From contig NZ_CP100416.1 of NCBI RefSeq assembly GCF_026017845.1, positions 3,951,602 through 4,015,601 on the forward strand: DNA of 64,000 nt, written 5' to 3'. Under the pieces are notes generated by a model that saw nothing but the letters and a program-made list of their open reading frames with translations, searched no databases and was not told the origin of the DNA. The translations under genes were made by a program, and so were the position numbers. The DNA comes from Amycolatopsis mediterranei (lineage in GTDB: Bacteria > Actinomycetota > Actinomycetes > Mycobacteriales > Pseudonocardiaceae). Below, in pieces: positions 50,468 through 58,052 of this stretch. How positions within the stretch are numbered: the stretch's first letter is position 1; each line of letters opens with the position of its first letter.

Positions 50468-51334
50468 ATGCGCGAGGAAGTCGTTCGCCCGCTGACGCTC
50501 GGCGGAACGCGGTTCAGCTACCGGCTCCTCCGGCACCCCGCCCCGCGGACGGAACCGGTGATCGTGCTCGGTGGCGGGTTCCAGGGCAGCCGGGGCTGGC
50601 CGCACATGGAGGACCGGATCACCCCGGTGGCGGACTTCGTGACGGCGGACCTGCCCGGCGTGGGCGGGTCCGATTCCCTGCCGCCCGGGGCCGGAACGGA
50701 GTTCGCGGGCGCCGCGGTCGACCGGATCCTCGACGACCTCGGTGCACCGCTGGTCAACCTGTTCGGCTACTCCTACGGCGCGGAACTGGCCTTCGGCTGC
50801 GCCCAGCGCCATCCGCACCGCATCGCGCGGCTGATGCTCGGCGGTGTCGTCTCGCACACCAGCTCCGCCCAGCGGGAGTCGTTGCGGCTGGCGGCCGGTC
50901 ACCTGGAGCGGGGCGACACCGAGAACTTCGCCGCGGTGGCCGCGGGGATGCAGCTGTGCCTCGACGAGGACCGCCACATCCCCCGCCGTTCGTTGGTGTA
51001 CCGCTACGTCAAGCGCTCGATGCAGCACGTCGCCGTCGAGGTGCCCGACGTGCTGGCGTACCTGCAGCGGTCGCTGATCAGCAGCCCCTCCTTCGACGGC
51101 GGCCTGTCCGGGGTCCCGGCCCTGGTGTTCACCGGCGAGCACGACTCCATCACCACCCCGGACCGGCAACGCGCCTTCGCCGCCACGATCCGGGGCAGCC
51201 GCTTCGCCGCCATCAAGGATTCCGACCACTGGGTCGTCCTGGAACGCGCCGCCGACGTCGCCGACCTGACCGTTCGCTTCTTCACCGACCAGCCTTGGGA
51301 TGCTGCGCCGTACGTGGCGCCTCCGCCTGCGTGA
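50468..51334 (+). CDS. Alpha/beta hydrolase of the ACP-ketosynthase cluster
   Basis: A 288-residue alpha/beta hydrolase. Nucleophile Ser102 is in GYSYG, with Asp226 (GEHDSI) and His254 (SDHWV) completing the triad; the oxyanion region is GGGFQGS. ATG 50468 has AGAAGGAG upstream. It lies 27 bp after the ketosynthase and is likely co-transcribed, so it may act as a thioesterase or cyclase releasing the ACP-bound product. Its last 53 bp overlap the 3' end of the opposing GntR gene. Confidence 0.9.
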   Translation: MREEVVRPLTLGGTRFSYRLLRHPAPRTEPVIVLGGGFQGSRGWPHMEDRITPVADFVTADLPGVGGSDSLPPGAGTEFAGAAVDRILDDLGAPLVNLFGYSYGAELAFGCAQRHPHRIARLMLGGVVSHTSSAQRESLRLAAGHLERGDTENFAAVAAGMQLCLDEDRHIPRRSLVYRYVKRSMQHVAVEVPDVLAYLQRSLISSPSFDGGLSGVPALVFTGEHDSITTPDRQRAFAATIRGSRFAAIKDSDHWVVLERAADVADLTVRFFTDQPWDAAPYVAPPPA

Positions 51335-51998
51335 GCCCGTCCGCGGTGAGGGTGAGGTGCCGGGTCAGCGCCTCGGCCGCGGCGTCCGCATCGCGGGCCA
51401 GCGCCGCCTCCTCGAGCCGGCGGTGCTCGGCGAGGTGATCCCGGCCGGGCCCGTGGTGCGCCGACCAGCGGCGCGCCAGTTCGCTCGCGGCCCACAGCCG
51501 GTCGGACGTCTCCAGCAGGACCGGGTTTCCGCAGCCCGCCAGCAGCGTGCGGTGGAAGACCCGGTGGGCTTCCGACCACGCCTCGCTGTAGTACTCGCCC
51601 TCCTCGGGGACGAACGCCGGGGTGCGGGCCAGCCGGTGGTGGGCGGCCCGCACGTCGGCCTCCCAGCCGACGTCGCCGCGTTCGACGGACAGGCGCAGCA
51701 CCGCCGGTTCGATGGTCCGGCGGGCTTCCGCGAGCTCCTGCCAGCGCCGGTGGGAGAGGGCCGGGACGGCGAAGCCGCGGTTGGGCAGCCGGTCGGCGAG
51801 TCCGTCGCCGACCACGCGCACGAGCGCCTCCCGCACCACCGCCAGGCTGACGCCCTGCTCCCGGGCGAGGTCCTGGGGTTTGAGCGCCGCACCGGGGGCG
51901 TGGTCGCCGCGCATGATCGCGGCCCGGAGGTGGGCGTAGACGCGTTCGGAGAGCATCCGCGGCGCCGGCGCATCGGCTGGGGGCGTGGTCCGAGTCAC
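51282..51998 (-). CDS. GntR family regulator, FadR/FCD subfamily
   Basis: A 238-residue regulator. The winged helix-turn-helix spans LSERVYAHLRAAIMRGDHAPGAALKPQDLAREQGVSLAVVREALVRVVGDGLA. The C-terminal FCD domain is all-helical with candidate metal-ligand residues (Asp/His in ARRTIEPAV, HRVFHRTLL, HLAEHRRLE). GTG 51998 is the start. The perfect 16-bp palindrome TAATAATCGATTATTA lies 24 bp upstream. It is divergent from the PEBP-SRPBCC gene and tail-to-tail overlapping with the hydrolase, so either could be its target. Confidence 0.9.
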   Translation of the reverse strand: MTRTTPPADAPAPRMLSERVYAHLRAAIMRGDHAPGAALKPQDLAREQGVSLAVVREALVRVVGDGLADRLPNRGFAVPALSHRRWQELAEARRTIEPAVLRLSVERGDVGWEADVRAAHHRLARTPAFVPEEGEYYSEAWSEAHRVFHRTLLAGCGNPVLLETSDRLWAASELARRWSAHHGPGRDHLAEHRRLEEAALARDADAAAEALTRHLTLTADGLTQAEAPRTAQHPKAGR

Positions 51999-52021
51999 CC
52001 CAGCATCATAGACGATCGTGG

Positions 52022-52037
52022 TAATAATCGATTATTA
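52022..52037. promoter_or_regulatory. Operator-like perfect palindrome, GntR/PEBP intergenic
   Basis: TAATAATCGATTATTA is a perfect 16-bp palindrome in an AT-rich island of otherwise GC-rich DNA. It lies 24 bp from the GntR start and 60 bp from the divergent PEBP gene. It is the best candidate for the GntR binding site and probably overlaps the promoter of one or both genes. Confidence 0.7.
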
Positions 52038-52096
52038 TCGTTATCGTCGATCTGGCGGCGGCTCTCCGCCCCGCGGCACGATCCGAGAGGAACGCT

Positions 52097-53101
52097 TTGA
52101 GCGTCAACGATCCCTTCGCCCGCCTGCCCGAGGCGGCGTCCTTCACCGTCACCAGCACCACCATCACCGACGGCGGCGTCCTGCCGCGGGGGCAGATGTC
52201 GGGCTTGTCCGGTGTCCCCGGTGGGGAGGACAAGTCCCCGCAGCTGTCGTGGAGCGGCGCCCCGGACGGCACCAAGAGCTACGCCGTCACCGTCTACGAC
52301 CCCGACGCCCCCACCGGGTCCGGGTTCTGGCACTGGGCGGTCGCCGACATCCCCGCCACCGTCACCGAACTCCCCGAAGGGGCCGGCGACGACACCGGCG
52401 CCGGCCTGCCGCCGGGGGCGTTCCAGCTGCCCAACGACGCCCGCGCGGCCCGGTTCCTCGGCGCCGCCCCGCCGGCCGGCCACGGCCCGCACCGCTACTT
52501 CGTCGTGGTGCACGCCCTCGACGTGGAGTCCATCGGCGTTCCCGCCGACGCCACCCCGGCGTTCCTCGGCTTCACCATGGCCTCGCACACGCTCGGCCGC
52601 GCGGTCCTCGTCGCGACGGCGGAAACGCCGGCGGCCGAACGCCTCGAGGTTTCCCGGCTGATCCCCGCCTCCGCCGACGCCGTTTTCGCGGTGCTGACCG
52701 ACCCGAAGGGCCACGTCGACATCGACGCGTCGGGAATGCTGATGGACGCCGAAGGCGACCGCGTCCGGCGGGCCGGCGACCGGTTCCGGGTGCACATGGA
52801 CCGCGAGGCACTGGGCGACTTTCCCCTGGGCAAGTACGAGGTCGAGGTGGTCATCACCACGCTCGTCCCGGACGAGGAAATCGCCTGGACCGTGGAAGCC
52901 GGGCGCGGGCCCCATGTCCGGCACGTCTACGGCTACCGGCTCGAACCGGCCGAGGGCGGCACCCTGGTGACGTCCTACTACGACTGGTCGCAGATCGACG
53001 AAGGGTGGAAGCGGCGCGCCGTCTTCCCGATCGTGCCCGAGTCCGCCCTCAAGGCCACGCTGGGGATTCTCGAGCGCACGGTCCGCCGTCGAGGCCGTTA
53101 A
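52097..53101 (+). CDS. PEBP (YbhB/YbcL) domain fused to SRPBCC domain
   Basis: A 334-residue fusion. Residues ~1-178 are a phosphatidylethanolamine-binding-protein-like YbhB/YbcL domain: KSPQLSWSGAP, YAVTVYDPDAPTGSGFWHW (the DPDxP motif), and GPHRYFVVVHALD. Residues ~185-334 are an SRPBCC/polyketide-cyclase-like domain starting RLEVSRLIPASADAVFAVLTDPKGHVDIDASGML. Both parts bind small ligands; together they may form a two-site binding or transfer protein. TTG 52097 is the start, with GAGAGGAA upstream. It is divergent from the GntR regulator. The function is unknown. Confidence 0.85.
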   Translation: MSVNDPFARLPEAASFTVTSTTITDGGVLPRGQMSGLSGVPGGEDKSPQLSWSGAPDGTKSYAVTVYDPDAPTGSGFWHWAVADIPATVTELPEGAGDDTGAGLPPGAFQLPNDARAARFLGAAPPAGHGPHRYFVVVHALDVESIGVPADATPAFLGFTMASHTLGRAVLVATAETPAAERLEVSRLIPASADAVFAVLTDPKGHVDIDASGMLMDAEGDRVRRAGDRFRVHMDREALGDFPLGKYEVEVVITTLVPDEEIAWTVEAGRGPHVRHVYGYRLEPAEGGTLVTSYYDWSQIDEGWKRRAVFPIVPESALKATLGILERTVRRRGR

Positions 53102-53171
53102 ACGTCACTTTCGGTGGATTCTCCGCCGGATTCGAATTGCCGGCCGTCTCGATGTTGCCGACACTCGGGGA

Positions 53172-53744
53172 ATGGAGAAGACGGTTTCCGAACCCGAGAC
53201 GCTGCCCGAGTCCGACGTCCGGTTCCCGATCGTCCTGCGCGGCTACGACCGCCGGCAGGTGGACGAGTACGTGCGGGTCGCGGAGAAGCGCGTGGACCGG
53301 CACGAGAAAGCGCGGCGGGTCGCGGAGCGCCGGCTGGCCAAAGCGCAGGTGCCCGCGCCCCGGGCCGCGGAACCGGACGACGCGGCCGGGCTGGGCCGCC
53401 GGATCGAGAAGATCCTCCAGGTCGCGAAGGCCGAAGCCGCGGAGATCAAGGAACAGGCCCGCAAAGAGGGCGAGGAACTGCGGGCGGCCGCGGAAAAGGC
53501 GGTCGCCGAGGCGGAAGCCGCTCGTGCGGAGACCGAGCGCGCCGCCCAACGGGACGCGCAGCTGATCCTGTCCCGCGCGGAAGAGGAAGCCGCGACCATC
53601 CGGGCGACCCACCGGGCGGTGCTGGCCCAGCTGGGCCAGATCGCCGGCGTGGTCGAAGAGGTGCGCGACCGGTTCGGCACCGAGGTGGAGGAGGAGAGCC
53701 CGGCCGAGCTGGAGGCCGCGGAGGAGGTGCCGTCACTCGCGTGA
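53172..53744 (+). CDS. DivIVA-like coiled-coil protein
   Basis: A 190-residue protein. The N-terminal FPIVLRGYDRRQVDEYV is the DivIVA/GpsB lipid- or pole-binding motif. It is followed by a long Ala/Glu/Arg-rich coiled coil (about residues 30-160), interrupted near 55-75. It may mark cell poles or septa or organise polar growth, but it is much shorter than the main actinobacterial Wag31/DivIVA, so it is an accessory paralogue. ATG 53172 follows GGGGA. It is convergent with the RHIM-motif gene. Confidence 0.82.
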   Translation: MEKTVSEPETLPESDVRFPIVLRGYDRRQVDEYVRVAEKRVDRHEKARRVAERRLAKAQVPAPRAAEPDDAAGLGRRIEKILQVAKAEAAEIKEQARKEGEELRAAAEKAVAEAEAARAETERAAQRDAQLILSRAEEEAATIRATHRAVLAQLGQIAGVVEEVRDRFGTEVEEESPAELEAAEEVPSLA

Positions 53745-53771
53745 CCGGCGCCCCGCCCTTCCGGCGGACAT

Positions 53772-54863
53772 TCATCCGATCCGGCGGCCGGGGAACGGAA
53801 TGGTGCGCTTCACAGGCGGTTCCGGTGAATCGTGCGACGGCGTGTTTCGCAGTCCAGGATCGTGGGAAGGCGGCTTTGGCCGGTCGTCTCCGAACGACAA
53901 CCGCTGAGGCGCCGGCTTGGAGACGGCCTGAGCCCGCGGTGGGATAGTGCGAATAAGATCATCATCCTCCAGATTCGCGATGGAGGAGTGAACCACGTTC
54001 GGACGACCGATGTATTCGCGTGGCTTCTGGGCGCTCCGGTTACCGAAGGTGCCGTTTTCCTCCACAATAGTGCCGGGAATGTGGGAGCTGACCGTGTTGT
54101 GCTTGCCGGGCAGTGCGCGGTAGAGCTCGCTCGGGTCCCGCTTGAACTCGCGGTGCAGTGCTGTCGAGATGTCGGACCGGGCGGACCCGATGCGCCGATC
54201 CCGGATCTTGTCGAGGACACCGGCGAGCTGACTTTCGGAGAACACGTCCGTCAGGGCGACTTCGAGGCCCTTGACGACGTGCCGGAACACGTTGCGCTGG
54301 TGGTTGTGGTCGCCGACCTGCACCCCGCGGGAATTCCGGATGACGACCGCGTCGAACCCGTCGAGGGTTCCGACCGAATTCCGGAGGCGAGGCGCGGAGG
54401 TGGCGACGTCGGCGGCGAGGTGCTGGGCGAAGGTTTTGTCGAGACAGACGCGAACACGTTCCACGGCGAAGTGGTGAATGTTCAGCTGACGGTTGTCCTC
54501 GCCGATCTGCACACCGGACGAGTCCTCGACGACCAGCACGTTCTCCGGATCATCTCCGGTCAATCCCGACTCGCCGAGCGTTGCGGCGAGATCGATCGCG
54601 CGGATTGACACCTCGATTTCGGTCTCCGCCACCTCCACCCTCGCCGCCGCGGCACGCGACGACGCCCAGTCGGCGACGACATCCTCGGGCACCACGTGCA
54701 CCTGGCGGTCGGCCCACTGCGCCTCGATCAGCGGCCGGCCGGCCCCGGGTTCGGTCCGTGTGACCTGGTCCCGGGGCGCCAGGGTGAAGACCCAATCCGC
54801 GGCGAATGCGTTGTCTCCCTGACCGTTCTGATCGTCTTCCAGGTCTTTCTCCGGTTTCGTCAC
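53772..54863 (-). CDS. Unknown protein with two RHIM-like amyloid motifs
   Basis: A 363-residue protein with no enzyme domain that I recognise. Two repeats, 63 residues apart, carry VQIGEDN (residues 118-124) and VQVGDHN (181-187), each preceded by D/N-S-x-G and followed by a Gln-rich N-containing strand. This matches the RIP homotypic interaction motif core (V/I-Q-V/I-G-x-x-N) that drives functional amyloid assembly in animal necroptosis proteins and has been noted in bacterial signalling proteins. Each motif is followed by an amphipathic helix. The C-terminal ~80 residues are Pro-rich and disordered. GTG 54863 is used; GTG 54911, which overlaps the alcohol dehydrogenase stop as GTGA, is also possible and would couple translation. 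Function unknown; assembly or signalling is inferred. Confidence 0.75.
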   Translation of the reverse strand: MTKPEKDLEDDQNGQGDNAFAADWVFTLAPRDQVTRTEPGAGRPLIEAQWADRQVHVVPEDVVADWASSRAAAARVEVAETEIEVSIRAIDLAATLGESGLTGDDPENVLVVEDSSGVQIGEDNRQLNIHHFAVERVRVCLDKTFAQHLAADVATSAPRLRNSVGTLDGFDAVVIRNSRGVQVGDHNHQRNVFRHVVKGLEVALTDVFSESQLAGVLDKIRDRRIGSARSDISTALHREFKRDPSELYRALPGKHNTVSSHIPGTIVEENGTFGNRSAQKPREYIGRPNVVHSSIANLEDDDLIRTIPPRAQAVSKPAPQRLSFGDDRPKPPSHDPGLRNTPSHDSPEPPVKRTIPFPGRRIG

Positions 54864-54907
54864 CGGACCAGCATCCGGCAGAAGCCCCGTTGATCGCCAG
54901 AGCGTGG

Positions 54908-55921
54908 TCACCCGCGGCTGTCGAGGACGACGCGGAACCGCGCGGCTCCGGACATCATCCGTTCGTACGCCTTCGGAGCTTCCGACAGCGGCATGATCTC
55001 GTTGCGGCTGCGGACACCGCGGTCGTGGGCCAGCCGGAGGCTGTCCTCGTTCTCGATGGCCGAACCGGTGAGGGCGCCGACCACCGCGTGCGTGCCGAAG
55101 ATCAGGTCCGGCGTCCGGACCTCGATCGGGTCCGGCGCGGCCCCGACCACGAGCAGCTGCCCGCGGGTGCCGAGCCCGGCGACCAGCGGCGACATGGACG
55201 CGCCGCTGGAGGCCGTCGCGATGATCGCCGCGGCGCCGCCGAGGCGGGACAGTGCCTGGCCGGGGTCGGTGGTGGTGCTGTCGATGTACTCGTCCGCACC
55301 GAGTTCGGCGGCCAGCTCGGCCTTGCCGGTGCCGCGGGCGATCGCCGCCACGCGGTAGCCGAGTGTCCTGGCGTACTGGATGCCGAGGTGGCCGAGGCCG
55401 CCGATGCCCTGGATCGCGACCAGCGAACCCGGCCGAGCGCCGGCGGTGAGCAGCGCGCGGTAGACGGTGAGGCCGGCGCAGAGCAGCGGCGCGACGTCGA
55501 GCGGCCGGGCGCCCTCGGGGATGCGGACCAGGCCGGTGGCGCGGGCGTAGGCGACTTCGGCGTAGCCGCCGTCGGTCGTGGTGCCGGTCCAGGGCTGGTC
55601 GGTGCAGTTGACGAAGTCGCCGCGGCGGCAGTTTTCGCACTGACCGCAGTGGCCGTTGAGGTACCCGACGCCGACGTGGTCACCCGCCGCCCATGCGGTC
55701 ACTCCGGGGCCGACCGCGTCGATGACGCCGACGATCTCGTGGCCGGGCACGACGGGTACCGACGGGTCGGCGCGCATCCCTTCGACCGCGAGGGTGTCGC
55801 TGTGGCAGACCCCGCAGGCCTCGACACGCAGCCGGACCTCCCCGGGCCCGGGGTCGCGCAGCTCGCGTTCCACGAGCGCGAACCGACGGGTGCCGGTCAC
55901 TTCGAACGCACGGTAGGACAT
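54908..55921 (-). CDS. Zinc-dependent alcohol dehydrogenase
   Basis: A 337-residue MDR-family enzyme of the yeast/AdhT ADH type. The catalytic zinc site is present (CGVCHSD with Cys, GHEIVGVI with His-Glu). The structural zinc loop NGHCGQCENCRRGDFVNC has all four Cys. The NAD-binding motif is GIGGLGHLGIQYA. It oxidises alcohols or reduces aldehydes with NAD(P). ATG 55921 overlaps the flavoprotein stop by ATGA, and its own stop overlaps the possible GTG 54911 start of the RHIM-motif gene. Confidence 0.93.
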   Translation of the reverse strand: MSYRAFEVTGTRRFALVERELRDPGPGEVRLRVEACGVCHSDTLAVEGMRADPSVPVVPGHEIVGVIDAVGPGVTAWAAGDHVGVGYLNGHCGQCENCRRGDFVNCTDQPWTGTTTDGGYAEVAYARATGLVRIPEGARPLDVAPLLCAGLTVYRALLTAGARPGSLVAIQGIGGLGHLGIQYARTLGYRVAAIARGTGKAELAAELGADEYIDSTTTDPGQALSRLGGAAAIIATASSGASMSPLVAGLGTRGQLLVVGAAPDPIEVRTPDLIFGTHAVVGALTGSAIENEDSLRLAHDRGVRSRNEIMPLSEAPKAYERMMSGAARFRVVLDSRG

Positions 55922-57285
55922 CACGGGGCTCCGATCGGGGTGTGGACTCGGGCGTCGAGATCGCGCAGGACGTGCAGGAACGCTTCGGAGAAGGTGGGGA
56001 ACGGCTGGACGACGTCGAGCAGCACGGCCAGCGGGACACGGGCGCGGATCGCCAGGGTGGCCTGCTGGAGCCATTCGCCGGCTTCGGGCCCGACAGCGTA
56101 GGCACCGGTGAGCCGCTCGCCGTCGGAGAAGACGGTCAGGAAACCGGGCCGCGTGTCGTAGGCCCGGGTGTAGGTCGCCGTGCGGGGCACGCCGGACAGC
56201 TGGACCGTCGCCGTGAAAGCACCTTCGGCGGCGCCGACGGCCGCGGCCTGCGGATCGGTGAACACGACCCGGGGGATGGCGTCGTAGTGGACGGTCGTGG
56301 GCCGGCCGAGGATGTTCGCGGCCACCACCCGGCCCTGGTACTCGCCGACGTGGGTCAGGTTCCACTGCCCGGTGACGTCGCCGACCGCCCACAGGCCGTC
56401 GCCCGCGGCCATGCGTTCGTCGACCGGGATCCCGCGCGGGTTCGCCTCGACGCCGACCGTCTCGAGGCCGATGCCGTCGACGCGCGGCCGCCGTCCGGTG
56501 GCGACGAGCAGCCGGTCGGCGCGCAATTGCGTTCCGTCGGGCAGGTCGAGCACGTACTCGTCGCCGTCGAGCCGCGCGGCGCTCGCGTGCTGTCCGAGGT
56601 GCAGGGCGATGCCGTCGGCGCGCAAGGCCTCGCCGACCGCTTCGCCGAGCGCCCGGGGTTCGCGGGGGAGGACGTGGCCGGCCCCGTCGACCAGGGCGAC
56701 CTCGGCGCCGAGCCGGGTGAACGCCTGGGCCAGCTCGACGCCGGTCGGGCCGGCCCCGAGCACGAGGAGCCGGCGCGGGATCTCGGTCGCGCCGGTGGCC
56801 TCGCGGTTCGTCCACAGTCCTGGCAGCTCGCGCAGCCCGGGCACGGGCGGGATCACCGGCGCGGAACCGGTTGCGACGATCACGTGGCCGGCCGTGTGCT
56901 GCTTTCCGGCCACGGCGACGGTGTGCGGTCCGGCGAGCTCGCCTTCACCGCGCAGGACCTCGATGCCGGTGTCGTGGGCCCACTTCTCGGCGCCCGCGTC
57001 GTCGTAGGACGAGACCATGAAGTCGCGCCAGGCCAGCGCCGCGGCGGCGTCCGCCTGGCCGGTGACCGCTTCGCGAGCACCCGGGACGGCACGGGCGGCG
57101 GCCAGCGCTTCGCCGGGCCGCAGCAGGGTCTTGGAGGGGATGCACGCCCAGTAGGAGCATTCGCCGCCGAGCAGTTCCCGCTCGACGACGGCGACCCGGA
57201 GGCCGCCCGCGGCGAGCGCGGCCGCGGTGTGTTCGCCCGGGGCGCCACCGCCGAGGACGATGGCGTCGAAATCGTGGTGAGCCAT
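55921..57285 (-). CDS. Pyridine nucleotide-disulfide oxidoreductase (lipoamide dehydrogenase / mercuric reductase-like)
   Basis: A 454-residue flavoprotein. The FAD motif GGGAPGEHTAAALA starts the chain. The redox disulfide ECSYWACIPSK (Cys-x4-Cys) follows, then the NADPH motif GAGPTGVELA and the second FAD motif VDERMAAGDGLWAVGDV. The C-terminal dimerisation domain carries VQPFPTFSEAF, where lipoamide dehydrogenases have the catalytic HPT; the His is replaced by Phe. It therefore probably uses another disulfide or quinone acceptor. ATG 57285 follows GAAGGCACC. It forms an operon with the VOC protein upstream and the alcohol dehydrogenase downstream. Confidence 0.9.
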   Translation of the reverse strand: MAHHDFDAIVLGGGAPGEHTAAALAAGGLRVAVVERELLGGECSYWACIPSKTLLRPGEALAAARAVPGAREAVTGQADAAAALAWRDFMVSSYDDAGAEKWAHDTGIEVLRGEGELAGPHTVAVAGKQHTAGHVIVATGSAPVIPPVPGLRELPGLWTNREATGATEIPRRLLVLGAGPTGVELAQAFTRLGAEVALVDGAGHVLPREPRALGEAVGEALRADGIALHLGQHASAARLDGDEYVLDLPDGTQLRADRLLVATGRRPRVDGIGLETVGVEANPRGIPVDERMAAGDGLWAVGDVTGQWNLTHVGEYQGRVVAANILGRPTTVHYDAIPRVVFTDPQAAAVGAAEGAFTATVQLSGVPRTATYTRAYDTRPGFLTVFSDGERLTGAYAVGPEAGEWLQQATLAIRARVPLAVLLDVVQPFPTFSEAFLHVLRDLDARVHTPIGAP

Positions 57286-57340
57286 GGTGCCTTCTTTCGG
57301 GGTTTCGGTGCGCGGGTCGCCCGCGCACCGCCGGCTGGGC

Positions 57341-57913
57341 TCACGCGTCCTGGTGGTCGGTCATGTACTGGGCGTACCAGACCGGCCATTCCTCGTCGTA
57401 CTGCCCGGTTTCCTTCTCGTGCTCGCCGTGCGCGGCCGCGGCCTCGCGCAGGGCCTTCTCCAGCTGCTGCGTCGAGCCGTAGGTCGCACCGGTCACCCGG
57501 CCGGGGAAGCGGGTGGTGATTTCCTGCAGCAGCCAGGTGTTGCCGTCCGGGTCGCTGAGGGACGCGAACGACGAGTAGGTGCCGCGGTCCGGGTGCGCGC
57601 CCGGGGCGAACGCGCCCGTTGCGTCGCGGTGGAAGACCTCGCTGACGTCGACGCCGTGGCCGGCGAGCTCGGCGCGGGCGGCTTCGATGTCGTCGACGAC
57701 GAGGTAGGTGCCGCGGACCGAGCCGGGGGTGGCGTCGGTGATGCCGGTGCCGAAGTGGACCGACGCCGGTGATCCCGGCGGGGTCAGCTGCACGACGCGC
57801 GAGGCGCCGAACTCGATGTCGGCGTCTTCGCGCCAGCCGAGTGTCTTGTAGAAGTGCTTGGTCCGGTCGACGTCGGTGACGGGCAGGACGACGACTTCGA
57901 GCTTCATGTCCAC
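57341..57913 (-). CDS. VOC family (glyoxalase/bleomycin-resistance-like) protein
   Basis: A 190-residue vicinal-oxygen-chelate protein. The VOC fold spans residues ~4-130 (KLEVVVLPVTDVDRTKHFYKTLGWRED, then SFASLSDPDGNTWLLQEI). A charged C-terminal extension follows (~130-190, HGEHEKETGQYDEEWPVWYAQYM). GTG 57913 is chosen because AAGGAG lies 7 bases upstream; ATG 57907 is the alternative. It is the first gene of the reverse-strand redox operon and lies divergent from the LuxR gene. Substrate unknown. Confidence 0.88.
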   Translation of the reverse strand: MDMKLEVVVLPVTDVDRTKHFYKTLGWREDADIEFGASRVVQLTPPGSPASVHFGTGITDATPGSVRGTYLVVDDIEAARAELAGHGVDVSEVFHRDATGAFAPGAHPDRGTYSSFASLSDPDGNTWLLQEITTRFPGRVTGATYGSTQQLEKALREAAAAHGEHEKETGQYDEEWPVWYAQYMTDHQDA

Positions 57914-58052
57914 GATCGGGCTCCTTCTCGGGCGGTGGCGGCGGGTTCGCCGCTCACCACCACCCTCGTCCCCGGGCGGCCCGTTCGCCCCCGTGAGACA
58001 CCCTGGTCCATCCCGGGCCCGGGCCCCGGGGAGCGCGCTAGGGTTCCGGGTC

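Noticed and set aside
53832..54608. 258-residue plus-strand frame antisense to the RHIM-motif gene
   Set aside because: It has no recognisable domain, and the opposite strand carries the repeated VQxGxxN motifs in a longer, internally repeated protein.
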